Shown here one piece after another: positions 1 to 9,026 of a DNA stretch of 64,000 bases; positions within the stretch are counted from its first letter, which is position 1, and each line of letters opens with the position of its first letter. The notes under the pieces were generated by a model. That model was not told where the DNA came from. It worked only from the letters and a program-made list of their open reading frames with translations, and made no database searches. This stretch comes from Flavobacterium sp. N1736 (GTDB taxonomy: Bacteria > Bacteroidota > Bacteroidia > Flavobacteriales > Flavobacteriaceae). Where the stretch lies: contig NZ_CP109994.1 of assembly GCF_025947065.1 (NCBI RefSeq), forward strand, positions 3,162,001-3,226,000, read 5' to 3'. A program made the position numbers and the translations under genes.

Positions 1-1173
1 TTCCAATTGTTTAATTTTTACAGCATCAGGAGAATAAAATACTACAGCAACATCAGCATATTCAAGTGCGCCTTCATATTCTTTCAAAAATTCAGCATTT
101 AAACTGCTATACGTATGCAATTCTAAACAAGCCACTAATGTTCTGTTTGGATATTGTTCTTTAACGGCTTTAGTTGTTGCAGCAACTTTACTTGGCGAAT
201 GCGCAAAATCTTTATAGGCCACTTTTCCTTTTCCTTCAGCAATTTTTTCAAGTCGTTTTGAAGCACCTTTAAAACTCGCAATTGCTTCATAAAAATCGGA
301 TTCGTCAACGCCCATGTTTTGACAAATCCATTTTGCTCCGGCAAGATTATTTAAATTATGTGCGCCAAAAACTTCAATTGGCATATCTCCTTCTGGCGTT
401 TTTAGCAAAGTTACACCGTCACTAACTGTATATTCAGGAGTATGATATGCTAATTTACGAATTGGATTTACAGCAGCCTCAGAAACACGTTTTACTTCCG
501 GGTCATTTTCGTTATAAACCAATATTCCGCCATTTGTTATTTTACCAATAAAAATTTCAAATTGCTCCACATAGTTTTCATACGTTGGAAAAACATTAAT
601 ATGATCCCACGCAATTCCAGAAATTAAAGCAATATTGGGCTGATATAAATGAAATTTTGGACGTCTGTCTATTGGAGAAGATAAATATTCATCACCTTCA
701 AGAACCATAAAATCATTTTCTTCCGTAAGATGAACCATTGTATTGAAACCCTCTAATTGAGCTCCCACCATATAATCAACTTCAATATTATGATAATGCA
801 TAACGTGTAAAATCATCGAAGTAATGGTTGTTTTTCCGTGAGAACCACCAATTACAACACGCGTTTTATTTTTAGACTGCTCGTACAAAAATTCAGGATA
901 CGAATAAATCTTCAACCCCAATTCCTGCGCTTTTAGCAATTCCGGATTATCAGCTTTTGCATGCATTCCTAAAATAATAGCATCAATATCAGCCGTGATT
1001 TTTTCAGGAAACCAGCCCATTTCAGCAGGTAAAATTCCTTTTTTTTCCAATCTTGATTTTGACGGCTCAAAAATAGCATCATCGCTACCTGTTACCTGAT
1101 ATCCTTTGTTATGCAATGCTAATGCCAGATTGTGCATGGCACTTCCGCCAATGGCGATGAAATGTGTTCTCAT
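1..1173 (-). CDS. mpl: Mur ligase family protein, Mpl-like (UDP-N-acetylmuramate:tripeptide ligase), 3' end cut by window edge
   Basis: I translated this from the minus strand. It starts at the ATG at 1173-1171 (MRTHFIAIGGSAMHNLALAL) and stays open for 391 codons to the window edge, so the C-terminus is missing. The N-terminal Rossmann-like segment ends in VTGSD near residues 27-31, and the ATP-binding loop GGSHGKTT lies at residues 109-116, both typical of the MurC/Mpl branch. By family knowledge Mpl joins UDP-MurNAc to the recycled L-Ala-D-Glu-mDAP peptide in the cytoplasm for peptidoglycan recycling. The N-terminus looks more like Mpl than MurC, but MurC is the alternative; presence of a separate murC in a division cluster elsewhere would settle it. 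Confidence 0.82.
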   Translation of the reverse strand, partial: MRTHFIAIGGSAMHNLALALHNKGYQVTGSDDAIFEPSKSRLEKKGILPAEMGWFPEKITADIDAIILGMHAKADNPELLKAQELGLKIYSYPEFLYEQSKNKTRVVIGGSHGKTTITSMILHVMHYHNIEVDYMVGAQLEGFNTMVHLTEENDFMVLEGDEYLSSPIDRRPKFHLYQPNIALISGIAWDHINVFPTYENYVEQFEIFIGKITNGGILVYNENDPEVKRVSEAAVNPIRKLAYHTPEYTVSDGVTLLKTPEGDMPIEVFGAHNLNNLAGAKWICQNMGVDESDFYEAIASFKGASKRLEKIAEGKGKVAYKDFAHSPSKVAATTKAVKEQYPNRTLVACLELHTYSSLNAEFLKEYEGALEYADVAVVFYSPDAVKIKQLE

Positions 1174-1238
1174 TTAAAATTCCAATTTTTAAGTTCCAAA
1201 TTCCAATTTGTTGAAATTTAGTCTTTGAGATTTAATTA

Positions 1239-1925
1239 TTATGACTCAAACTTTTGTTTTAATTCCCTCGCCTTTTTAGGGTCTTTTAATTTATTCAAAT
1301 ATAAATTATATAATTTTTGAAATGTGATTTTTGATTTACCAATTTCATGCGCTTTAATATAATTTTTTTCTGCCAAAGTATATCGCTCAAAATAAACGTC
1401 AATTCTTCCTCGTGACAAATAACCATCAACCGAAGATAATTGTGCTAATTGATTTGAATATGAAATTGCTTTTGATTCGCTTCCGCCTAAAATTCCCGGC
1501 AATTGCAAATATATTTCGATCAGCGCCCATCTTGCCGGAATATGTTTGGGATCCAGAATAATGGCTTTTTCAAATGATTCTTTCATTTCACCAACCATTC
1601 CCAAGGCTTTCAATCTGTTTACTTCTACGGCTCTCATTGCTAAACAGCCGCCATATTTATAAAAATAATCAGCTGTTGTAGGTCTTAATTCTTTCAATTT
1701 TTTGAAATATTCAGCCGCTTTCACCCACGATTTTTGATGCGCTTCGATTTCGCCCAAATAATCCATCGTTTTTATATCTAAAGGTTTAGATTTTAAAACT
1801 TCTTCAAAAAGAGGCTGTGCTTCCTGATATTTTTTGGCCTGAAATAATTTTTCTGCCTTATCAAAATTCGATTGTGACCATATTAAAATGGGCATCAATA
1901 AAAAAAAGAATAGCAGTTTTTTCAT
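1239..1925 (-). CDS. Secreted TPR-repeat protein
   Basis: The 228-residue product starts with a signal peptide (MKKLLFFFLLMPILIWSQS) and is then built of helix-turn-helix repeats from about residue 20 to the end. Segments such as FDKAEKLFQAKKYQEAQPLFEE and the copies near residues 54-90 and 120-160 have the spacing of tetratricopeptide repeats. It is probably a periplasmic scaffold for protein contacts; no catalytic motif is visible. It lies 65 bp upstream of mpl on the same strand and follows the terminator of the dipeptidyl peptidase gene. The specific partner cannot be read from the sequence. Confidence 0.75.
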   Translation of the reverse strand: MKKLLFFFLLMPILIWSQSNFDKAEKLFQAKKYQEAQPLFEEVLKSKPLDIKTMDYLGEIEAHQKSWVKAAEYFKKLKELRPTTADYFYKYGGCLAMRAVEVNRLKALGMVGEMKESFEKAIILDPKHIPARWALIEIYLQLPGILGGSESKAISYSNQLAQLSSVDGYLSRGRIDVYFERYTLAEKNYIKAHEIGKSKITFQKLYNLYLNKLKDPKKARELKQKFES

Positions 1926-1987
1926 GTCTCAAAAATAATGAAATATAAGAAGTATCATTTAGTTTTATGTAATAAAATAATGTGCAT

Positions 1988-2026
1988 AAAAAACCCGACA
2001 AGTTTCAGAAACCTGTCGGGTATAAT
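1988..2026 (-). terminator. Rho-independent terminator of the S46 peptidase gene
   Basis: Read on the minus strand, the stem CCCGACAGGTTT pairs with AAACTTGTCGGG around a 3-nt loop and is followed by a T-run (TTTTTTATG). It lies 18 bp after the stop codon at 2044. The arm words recur in the hairpins at 5092, 22897 and 27866. Confidence 0.8.
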
Positions 2027-2043
2027 TTTAGAAATCAATAAAA

Positions 2044-4188
2044 CTATTTTACAATAGTCAATTCATCAATAATATTTTTAGCTCCAGCATATTTGTCGAT
2101 AATCCAAAGAACATAACGAATATCTACGTTAATAGTTCTTTGCAATTTAGGATCAAAAATAACATCACCCGCCATAGCTTCGATATTTCCGTCAAAAGCA
2201 ATTCCAATTAATTCTCCTTTTCCATTAAGAACCGGAGAACCGGAATTTCCACCTGTAATATCATTATCTGTTAAAAAGTTTACTGGCATATAACCTGCTT
2301 TATCAGCATACTGACCAAAATCTTTTGCTTTGTTCAACTCTAATAAACGTGCCGGTAAATCAAATTCCTGATCTCCTGCTTTATACTTTTTCACCATACT
2401 TTCCATAGTAGTATAATTATTTATTTTAGCATCATTACGTGGATCTGCAGGCAAAGCGCGAACTTTTCCGTAAGTCAGTCTTAAAGTAGAGTTTGCGTCA
2501 GGATATTGAATCGCATTTAATTTAGACTCTCTTAAACCTTCAACCAATTCACGGTAAGCAATTGCAAAACCATCGTCAGCTTTTGCCTGATCATCCGTTT
2601 TAGTACGGTATTTTGTCAACAAATCATTAGAAATAATATACAAAGGATCGTGTACAATTGCCAAAGGTTTTGGATCAGCCATAAAAGCCAATACTTTCTC
2701 CTTAGTCGTAAAATAACTCACTTCGGTTGCTTTTGTTACATCTGCAGTAAAATCACCATTATTCTCTGTTTTCATTTTAGCGATTTGTGTTGCTAAACCA
2801 TATTCACCAGCTTTAGAAGCATATAAGTTCAATTGCGCAGTTAACAAATCTTTTTCAAGCGGTGCATAAAACTCTCCGTAAATATTATCGATCATTGTAT
2901 TAATCTTCGGTAACATTTCTGCTTTTTTAGCATCATTTTCAGCATAATAAGCAATCAAAGCATTTCCTAAATTTGCAGGTCCGGCTGCATAACCAGAAGT
3001 ACGCAAAAGCTGCATTAAGTAATTATCGTGACGCGCTTTTAAATTCGTTTCTCTGTAATAATCATTAATAGTTGGAATTACATTCTCATATTTTTGACTA
3101 TTTGCAGGTTTAGTTGCCCACTCATAAAATTTATCTTCCTGTGCCGTTTTAGCATCTACAGTTCCCGCTTTTGTTAAAGCGTCGATCATTCCCTGACGGT
3201 TTTTCCAGTAGTTTGCTGTCGAGGCATATTTAGATGCGTACTGCAAACGAACTGTTGCATCTTTATCCATATACTTTTTCATTTGGTCCATTCCGGTTTT
3301 TGCACCTTCAACCCATGCAGGATAAGCAAATTTTATGTTTTGCTCAATTCCGCCAGCAGGCATCCAACGATTTGTTCTTCCCGGATATCCAAGAATCATG
3401 GCAAAATCATTTTCTTTTACACCTTTAATACTTACAGGTAAATAATGTTTAGGTTTTAAAGCCACATTTTCTTTAGAATAAGCTGCAGGATTTCCGTCTT
3501 TATCAGCATAAACTCTGAACATAGAGAAATCTCCCGTTTGACGAGGCCACTCCCAGTTGTCAGTATCTCCACCAAATTTACCAACACTTTCAGGAGGCGT
3601 TCCTACTAAACGAACATCTGTATAATCCTGGTAAACAAAATAGTAATATTCATTTCCCTGAAAGAAAGGACGAACAGAAACGGTATATTTTCCGCCTTCA
3701 TTATTCTCTTTTTCGATCAAAGCAATTTCTTGCTGAATGATTTTGTTTCTTTCCGTTTCAGACATTGTATCATTTACTTTTGATAAAATTCTTTTAGAAA
3801 CATCGTCCATACGTACGAAGAAACGAACGTATAATGATTTAGGTTTCATTTCGGCACTTCTTTCCTTTGCCCAGAAACCATCTTTCAAATAGTTTTGTTC
3901 TGCCGAAGATAATTCTGCAATTGCATTATATCCACAATGATGATTTGTTAAAACCAATCCGTCTTTAGACACGATTTCAGCAGTACAACCACCATTAAAC
4001 TGTACAATCGCATCTTTTAAACTATGGTGATTAATACTATAAATTTCTTCGGACGTTAATTGCAAGCCCATTTTTTCCATATCTCTATGGTTCAATCTTT
4101 CGATAAACATCAAAAACCACATTCCTTCATCAGCTCTTACCGGAAAAGCCATCAAACACATGGTCAAGAATAAAATTATTTTTTTCAT
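2044..4188 (-). CDS. dpp7: S46 family dipeptidyl-peptidase, DPP7-type
   Basis: The 714-residue exported serine exopeptidase has a signal peptide (residues 1-19) and the mature start DEGMW typical of S46 enzymes. The catalytic triad can be placed: His84 in TNHHCGYN, Asp220 in TGDFS and Ser649 in GGNSGSP. The residue after FD in the S1 region is Gly (IAFDGNIEAM, about 667), as in DPP7 enzymes, rather than the Arg that gives DPP11 its Asp/Glu preference. I therefore infer a broad hydrophobic P1 preference. By family knowledge these enzymes release N-terminal dipeptides in the periplasm so that peptides can be taken up by asaccharolytic or peptide-using Bacteroidota. Length agrees with the family (about 710-720). 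It is monocistronic with its own terminator. Confidence 0.93.
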   Translation of the reverse strand: MKKIILFLTMCLMAFPVRADEGMWFLMFIERLNHRDMEKMGLQLTSEEIYSINHHSLKDAIVQFNGGCTAEIVSKDGLVLTNHHCGYNAIAELSSAEQNYLKDGFWAKERSAEMKPKSLYVRFFVRMDDVSKRILSKVNDTMSETERNKIIQQEIALIEKENNEGGKYTVSVRPFFQGNEYYYFVYQDYTDVRLVGTPPESVGKFGGDTDNWEWPRQTGDFSMFRVYADKDGNPAAYSKENVALKPKHYLPVSIKGVKENDFAMILGYPGRTNRWMPAGGIEQNIKFAYPAWVEGAKTGMDQMKKYMDKDATVRLQYASKYASTANYWKNRQGMIDALTKAGTVDAKTAQEDKFYEWATKPANSQKYENVIPTINDYYRETNLKARHDNYLMQLLRTSGYAAGPANLGNALIAYYAENDAKKAEMLPKINTMIDNIYGEFYAPLEKDLLTAQLNLYASKAGEYGLATQIAKMKTENNGDFTADVTKATEVSYFTTKEKVLAFMADPKPLAIVHDPLYIISNDLLTKYRTKTDDQAKADDGFAIAYRELVEGLRESKLNAIQYPDANSTLRLTYGKVRALPADPRNDAKINNYTTMESMVKKYKAGDQEFDLPARLLELNKAKDFGQYADKAGYMPVNFLTDNDITGGNSGSPVLNGKGELIGIAFDGNIEAMAGDVIFDPKLQRTINVDIRYVLWIIDKYAGAKNIIDELTIVK

Positions 4189-4500
4189 ATTATTTTGTTT
4201 AAGTCATGCGAATATAACTCATTTTCGCAACAATACATAATACTATCCATCAAATACAAAAGATAATAAAATTATATCGCCTCCATTTTACGAAATTCAT
4301 AATTTATCAAAATCGGATATAAAATCCCTCTTCTGATTATTAATAATTACAAACCTTATTAAAATCTAATGAAAAGAATAATTAAATTTTTAAAATTCAA
4401 AATATATTATAAAAATTAACTTTCAAATTAAAATAAATAAAATAAATCATTTCTTACAATTTTCTTTGTATAAATTTGCTTCAACTAAAAAACAAACAAA
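4189..4500. other. Divergent intergenic region, promoter-bearing
   Basis: This 312-bp, very AT-rich gap lies between the S46 gene (minus) and the outer-membrane protein gene (plus). I see no ORF, no RNA fold and no long repeat. It must carry both promoters. A TAnnTTTG-type -7 element (TAAATTTG) lies at 4471-4478, 22 bp before the plus-strand ATG; no convincing -33 TTTG lies at the right distance. Confidence 0.5.
4471..4478 (+). promoter_or_regulatory. Putative -7 promoter element of the OMP gene
   Basis: TAAATTTG matches the Bacteroidota -7 consensus TAnnTTTG and sits 22 bp before the ATG at 4501. The -33 box is not recognisable at 19-21 bp, so this is only a partial match. Confidence 0.4.
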
Positions 4501-5031
4501 ATGAAAAAATTATTATTAGCAGTTGCATTACTAGTTGTTACAATAGCTAGCGCACAAAAAGGTTCAATGTTATTAGGAGGAAATGTTGGATTTACATCTG
4601 AAAAAATTGACGATTTAAAAACCGAAAATTTCGAATTTTCGCCAAAAGTAGGATATCAATTTGCTGACAAATGGACTGCAGGAGTTGAAGGTTCGATTAT
4701 GACTTTGAAAACTACAGGATTTGAAAAATCAGAAAAATACACAATTGGAGGATTCTTACGTTATGCAACTCCGCTTTCTGAATTATTTTCTGTTTATGCA
4801 GATTTAGGAGCAGGTTATCAAAACACTTCTTTAAATAATGCAAAAGGAATGTACGCAAGTCTTACGCCGGCATTATTTATTAATATGAAAAGAGGATTTG
4901 GTTTAAACTTCTCTATTGGAGGTCTTAGATACGATAATCTTGATGGTAAAAATGATCCAAGACAAGAGCGTATAGGTTTTGATTTTGGAAAAACATTTAA
5001 CATCGGAATATCTAAAAACTTCGGATTATAA
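4501..5031 (+). CDS. Outer-membrane beta-barrel protein, OmpW/opacity-like
   Basis: The 176-residue product has a cleavable signal peptide (MKKLLLAVALLVVTIASAQ) and then alternating hydrophobic/polar strands with aromatic girdles, such as KVGYQFADKWTAGVEGS and GGFLRYATPLSELFSVYADLGAGY. It ends in a strand with terminal hydrophobic residues (FNIGISKNFGL), as needed for barrel assembly. Its length and about eight strands fit the small porin/OmpX-OmpW-like group. The ligand or pore function is unknown. It is monocistronic, with a promoter in the AT-rich gap before it and a shared bidirectional terminator after it. Confidence 0.8.
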   Translation: MKKLLLAVALLVVTIASAQKGSMLLGGNVGFTSEKIDDLKTENFEFSPKVGYQFADKWTAGVEGSIMTLKTTGFEKSEKYTIGGFLRYATPLSELFSVYADLGAGYQNTSLNNAKGMYASLTPALFINMKRGFGLNFSIGGLRYDNLDGKNDPRQERIGFDFGKTFNIGISKNFGL

Positions 5032-5091
5032 TCTTTTTTCTTTCCATAAAAAAGAATACCCGAATGCTTTTGTTTTTTTCGCTAAAAAACG

Positions 5092-5123
5092 AAAACCCGA
5101 CAATAAATTGTCGGGTTTTTTAT
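5092..5123. terminator. Bidirectional terminator between OMP gene and obgE
   Basis: AAAACCCGACAA (5092-5103) pairs perfectly with TTGTCGGGTTTT (5108-5119) around the loop TAAA. T-rich tails are present on both strands, and the hairpin serves two convergent genes. Confidence 0.85.
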
Positions 5124-5141
5124 TTTATAAAGATGAAGATA

Positions 5142-6143
5142 TTATTCGTTCAGCATTTTCCAAAGTTTATCTTTTAAATCTGTTAAACCTTGCTGTGCAA
5201 CAGATGAAATAAACATATAAGGAATATCCTTAAAAGCAACATCTAATTCTGTTTTTAATTCAGCTTTAAGTTCGTCATCCAGCATATCGCATTTAGAAAT
5301 TACCAAAAGACGTTCTTTGTCCAGCATTTCAGGATTATATTTCGTTAACTCATTAACCAAAATATCGTATTCACCTTTAATATCCGGCGTATCAACAGGA
5401 ACCAAAAACAACAATGTTGAATTACGTTCAATATGACGCAGAAAATAATGTCCTAACCCTTTTCCTTCGGCAGCACCTTCAATAATTCCGGGAATATCAG
5501 CAATTACAAAAGACTGATAATCTCTGTAAGCAACAATTCCTAAATTTGGTTTTAAAGTTGTAAAAGGATAATCGGCAATTTTTGGTTTTGCAGAAGTTAA
5601 TACAGACAATAAAGTTGATTTTCCAGCATTAGGAAATCCTACCAAACCAACATCAGCCAAAACTTTAAGTTCTAAAATCACATCCATTTCTACACCCGGT
5701 AAACCAGGCTGTGCATATCGTGGCGTTTGATTTGTTGAACTTCTAAAATGCCAGTTTCCTAAACCGCCTTTTCCGCCTTTTGAAAGAATTCTTTTTTCGC
5801 CATCTTCCGTAATTTCAAATAAAGTTTCTCCGGTTTCCTTGTCTTTTACAACAGTTCCTAAAGGCACTTCGATAAATTTATCTTCTCCATCTGCACCCGT
5901 ACTACGATCTCCCCCTCCGTCTCCACCGTGTCCGGCTTTGATATGACGAGCAAATTTTAAGTGAAATAATGTCCACAAACCTTTATTACCAACCAAATAT
6001 ACGTGTCCACCGCGACCACCATCACCACCGTCCGGGCCTCCTTTTTCAATAAATTTCTCCCTATGTAAATGTGTAGATCCTTTTCCTCCCTTTCCGGAAG
6101 AAACATATATCTTAACATAATCTACAAAATTTCCTTCTGTCAT
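5142..6143 (-). CDS. obgE: Obg family ribosome-associated GTPase
   Basis: The 333-residue protein has the glycine-rich Obg fold in residues 1-160 (repeated GG-rich turns, [12 protein letters not shown] at about 35-46). The GTPase domain follows, with G1 GFPNAGKST (169-177), switch-I TT near 195-196 and G3 DIPG (216-219). It lacks the C-terminal OCT extension found in some Gram-positive Obg proteins, as is usual here. By family knowledge it acts in late 50S ribosome assembly and stress signalling. It is the last gene of the minus-strand series hpt, adk, CNNM transporter, obgE; a hpt-adk-obg grouping is common in Bacteroidota. Confidence 0.95.
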   Translation of the reverse strand: MTEGNFVDYVKIYVSSGKGGKGSTHLHREKFIEKGGPDGGDGGRGGHVYLVGNKGLWTLFHLKFARHIKAGHGGDGGGDRSTGADGEDKFIEVPLGTVVKDKETGETLFEITEDGEKRILSKGGKGGLGNWHFRSSTNQTPRYAQPGLPGVEMDVILELKVLADVGLVGFPNAGKSTLLSVLTSAKPKIADYPFTTLKPNLGIVAYRDYQSFVIADIPGIIEGAAEGKGLGHYFLRHIERNSTLLFLVPVDTPDIKGEYDILVNELTKYNPEMLDKERLLVISKCDMLDDELKAELKTELDVAFKDIPYMFISSVAQQGLTDLKDKLWKMLNE

Positions 6144-6155
6144 TTTCTTTAATTT

Positions 6156-6182
6156 CAGATCTTAGATTTTAGATCTTAGATT
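6156..6182. repeat. Tandem AGATCTTAGATT-type repeat
   Basis: Two copies of AGATCTTAGATT lie in a row in the obgE upstream gap. Similar TTAGATT words occur at 17961-17998 after the M3 peptidase gene. Function unknown. Confidence 0.55.
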
Positions 6183-6229
6183 GCTCTAAATCGTATTACT
6201 AACTTCTATTGTTTTTAGTATTCTCAGCT

Positions 6230-6275
6230 TCGTTTTCAGTGCAAACTGCGACTGAATACTGTGACTGAAAACTAT
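6230..6275. repeat. CAGTCGCAGT-family imperfect inverted repeat
   Basis: TTTTCAGT (6233-6240) and ACTGAAAA (6264-6271) flank AACTGCGACTGAATACTG. The same words make the hairpins at 14978-15038 and 29326-29420. It lies just beyond the stop codon of the CNNM gene (minus strand), where a terminator would be. Confidence 0.6.
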
Positions 6276-6286
6276 TTTTATTATCT

Positions 6287-7561
6287 CTACTCTTTAAGTG
6301 CTTTTACCAACACCTTATCAATCTTTACGCCATCCATATCTAACACTTCAAGCACAAATTTTTGCCAATATAATTTTTCACCTTCTTTTGGAATATGTGA
6401 AAGCTCCGTCATAATCATTCCGCTTACCGTGTTTACTTCGTAATCGTTTGTCAATTCGTCTAACTCAAAATAAGTTAGAAAATCGTGCAGCGAATAATGT
6501 CCGTCAACCAGCCATGAACCATCTTCTCTTTCTATTAACTGAAATTCATCTTTATAAAATTCAGATGCATCGCCAACTAAAGCTTCCAGAATATCATTCA
6601 AAGTAATAATTCCCTGAAAAACACCATATTCATCAGAAACCAAAGCATAATGAACTCCGGTTCTTTTAAAATTCTCCAACGCTTTATAAGCCGTTGTCTG
6701 CTCCATTAAATAAGGAGGATCTGTCATTATTGCCGATAAATCGAAATGTTCTGTTTCGATGCTGGCAAATATATTTTTCAGCGTTACAATCCCTACAATA
6801 TCATCGTAGTTGTCACTATAAATAGGATAAACAGTATGTAAATCCAATAAAACCAATTCCTTAATTTTGGCTTTATCAGCATTTAATGGCAGCATATCAA
6901 CTGATTTGCGATGTGTCATTAACGAATTTACCTTTCTGTCGCCAATATGAAAAACACGTTCTACAATATCCTGTTCAATTTCCTGAACCTCTCCAACCTC
7001 AGTTCCTTCTTTTATTATGGCTTTAATTTCTTCTTCCGTAACTTTTCCGTCAGCAGTGGGTTTTATCTGAAAAACATTCAGTAAAAAATCTGTCGACGAA
7101 GTTAATAACCAAATAAACGGTGCCGTAATAATCGAAACTACTTTCATTGGCATCGCCACCATTTTAGCAATCGATTCGGGATAATTTAAACCAATACGTT
7201 TTGGAAGTAATTCTCCTAAAACCAATGAGAAAAAAGTTAAAACTACAACTACAATTCCTACCGCAACTGAATGTGCGTAGGGTTTTAAAGCTGCAAATCC
7301 GCTTACAAAAACCTCAACATCCATTGTGATTTTATCACCGCTGTAAATACCCGTCAAAATACCAATTAAAGTAATTCCTATTTGTACCGTTGATAAAAAC
7401 TTGTTTGGCGAATTGGCCAGATCCAGGGCAGTTTTGGCACTTTTATTTCCTTTTTTAGCGGCTGTTTCCAGTCTGCTTTTTCTTGCTGAAATAAGTGCAA
7501 TTTCAGACATGGAGAAAACTCCGTTTAATAGTATTAGAAAAAATATTATTAGTATTTCCAT
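6287..7561 (-). CDS. CNNM/CorC-type membrane transporter (hemolysin family; DUF21-CBS-CorC_HlyC)
   Basis: The 424-residue integral membrane protein has four predicted helices in the DUF21 part: residues 1-22, about 55-75, about 95-120 and about 135-158. The conserved GELLPKRIGL lies near 116-125. Two CBS domains follow at about 205-325 (VKSLMTHR-like and the DEYGVFQGIITLNDILEALVGD segment), then a CorC_HlyC domain to the C-terminus. By family knowledge such proteins move Mg2+/Co2+ or confer resistance to them; the hemolysin name is historical. It lies between adk and obgE on the same strand, about 100 bp after adk. Confidence 0.9.
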   Translation of the reverse strand: MEILIIFFLILLNGVFSMSEIALISARKSRLETAAKKGNKSAKTALDLANSPNKFLSTVQIGITLIGILTGIYSGDKITMDVEVFVSGFAALKPYAHSVAVGIVVVVLTFFSLVLGELLPKRIGLNYPESIAKMVAMPMKVVSIITAPFIWLLTSSTDFLLNVFQIKPTADGKVTEEEIKAIIKEGTEVGEVQEIEQDIVERVFHIGDRKVNSLMTHRKSVDMLPLNADKAKIKELVLLDLHTVYPIYSDNYDDIVGIVTLKNIFASIETEHFDLSAIMTDPPYLMEQTTAYKALENFKRTGVHYALVSDEYGVFQGIITLNDILEALVGDASEFYKDEFQLIEREDGSWLVDGHYSLHDFLTYFELDELTNDYEVNTVSGMIMTELSHIPKEGEKLYWQKFVLEVLDMDGVKIDKVLVKALKE

Positions 7562-7580
7562 TTTTGAGTTTAAAGTTTAA

Positions 7581-7648
7581 AAGTTTAAAGTTAAATGTTT
7601 TCCGAAAACTTATCTAAAATTTCCTTCTAAACATTTAACTTTAAACTT
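7581..7648. repeat. Perfect 20-bp inverted repeat, likely terminator of adk
   Basis: The arm AAGTTTAAAGTTAAATGTTT (7581-7600) pairs exactly with 7629-7648 across a 28-nt loop. It fills the gap between the end of adk (7662) and the start of the CNNM gene (7561). Extra GTTTAAA copies at 7566-7585 look like slippage of the same word. Confidence 0.7.
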
Positions 7649-7661
7649 CAAACAGATTTTA

Positions 7662-8234
7662 TTACAAATTATCTATAACTGATGTTAATCGCTCTGTAAT
7701 TTCTTCAATAGTTCCTATACCGTTTACGGCATGAAACTTATTTTGTGCTTTATAATAACCAATTAATGGCGCTGTTTTTTCGTTGTATTCCTGATATCTT
7801 ACACGAATTTTTTCTTCGTCCTGATCATCCGGTCTTCCGCTTGTTTTTCCTCTTTCTAATAAACGCGCTACCAAAATTTCATCATCAGCTTCTAAAGCAA
7901 TTGTTGCTGTAACACTTGAACCAATAGTTGGTAAAAATTTATCTAAAGCTTCTGCCTGTTCTAATGTTCTTGGATATCCGTCGAATAAAAAACCATCTGA
8001 ATCTAAATGTTTATTTACTTCATCGATTAACATTGCTGTAGTAACTTCACAAGGAACCAATTCGCCACTGTCCATGAAAACTCTTGCTTTTTTTCCTAAT
8101 TCGGTATCATTTTTTAAATTAAAACGAAATATATCTCCTGTAGAAAGATGTGTTAATTTGTATTTTTCTTTTAAAAATTCTGCCTGAGTCCCTTTTCCTG
8201 CTCCAGGCTTTCCAAATAAAACGATGTTAATCAT
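7662..8234 (-). CDS. adk: Adenylate kinase, short form
   Basis: The 190-residue enzyme interconverts ATP + AMP and 2 ADP. The P-loop GKPGAGKGT is at residues 8-16, the NMP-binding segment STGDIFR follows near 31-37, and FDGYPRTLEQA is near 84-94. The LID region RLLERGKTSGRPDDQDEEKIRVRYQEY is short and has no zinc cysteines, explaining 190 residues against about 215 in the long form. It lies downstream of hpt (77-bp gap) on the same strand, a purine-salvage pairing typical of Bacteroidota. Confidence 0.97.
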   Translation of the reverse strand: MINIVLFGKPGAGKGTQAEFLKEKYKLTHLSTGDIFRFNLKNDTELGKKARVFMDSGELVPCEVTTAMLIDEVNKHLDSDGFLFDGYPRTLEQAEALDKFLPTIGSSVTATIALEADDEILVARLLERGKTSGRPDDQDEEKIRVRYQEYNEKTAPLIGYYKAQNKFHAVNGIGTIEEITERLTSVIDNL

Positions 8235-8310
8235 AATGTTAGTTTTTCTTTACTTCCTGATGTTAATCGAAGAAGTTTAAAATGAATATATAGTTGTGTT
8301 TTGTTTAAAA

Positions 8311-8841
8311 TTATTCGGCTAATTTGTATACCTCAGGTAGATTGCGCCCCAAACCATCATAATCCAAACCGTAGCCTACAATGAATTTATTTGGAATTCT
8401 GATTCCAACGTAATCAATCTTGATATCTTTTTTATACGCATCCGGTTTAAAAAACAGAGTAGCGATTTTAAAGTGCTTCACGTTTTGCGCTTTAAATAAA
8501 TGTTTTAACTCCTCGATCGTATTTCCTGTATCGATAATATCCTCGATAATAACAACCGTTCTTCCGGACAAATCCTGATTAATACCAATTAATTGTTTTA
8601 CATCATTGGTACTTTCTGTTCCTTCATAAGAAGCCATTTTAATAAATGAAACTTCACACGGACTTTTATATTTTTTCAGAAAATCAGAAACAACCATAAA
8701 TGCGCCATTTAAAACACCAATAAAAATTGGGGTATCATCTGCAAAATCATCTTCAACCTGGGCAACTATTTTTGTTAAAGCAAAATCAATTTCTTTAGCC
8801 GAAATAAACGGAACAAATTGTTTATCGTGAAGTTGTATCAT
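8311..8841 (-). CDS. hpt: Hypoxanthine phosphoribosyltransferase
   Basis: The 176-residue purine-salvage enzyme converts hypoxanthine or guanine with PRPP to IMP or GMP. The PRPP-binding motif VVIIEDIIDTGNT is at residues 96-108. The flexible-loop segment SYEGTEST (71-78) and the purine-side segment VGIRIPNKFIVGYGLDY near the C-terminus fit the HPT family. It is the first gene of the minus-strand group that continues into adk. A TATCTTTG -7 element lies on the minus strand at 8874-8867. Confidence 0.95.
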   Translation of the reverse strand: MIQLHDKQFVPFISAKEIDFALTKIVAQVEDDFADDTPIFIGVLNGAFMVVSDFLKKYKSPCEVSFIKMASYEGTESTNDVKQLIGINQDLSGRTVVIIEDIIDTGNTIEELKHLFKAQNVKHFKIATLFFKPDAYKKDIKIDYVGIRIPNKFIVGYGLDYDGLGRNLPEVYKLAE

Positions 8842-8866
8842 TATTTTGTATGTTTAAAACAAGGGA

Positions 8867-8874
8867 CAAAGATA
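8867..8874 (-). promoter_or_regulatory. Putative -7 element of the hpt-adk group
   Basis: The minus strand reads TATCTTTG, a perfect TAnnTTTG match, 25 bp before the hpt start. No TTTG box lies at 19-21 bp spacing, so the -33 part is weak. Confidence 0.4.
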
Positions 8875-9026
8875 CAGAATTAGAACTAAAATCTAAGTAT
8901 CAAAATAGTAGCTTGATTTATTTTTTTATGAATGTTAAATATCAGTTAATAATTACAAAATGTACCCTCTGAGTATTTTTAATTTTATTAAATTGTTGCT
9001 ATATAAATATTTAACCCCAAAACACA

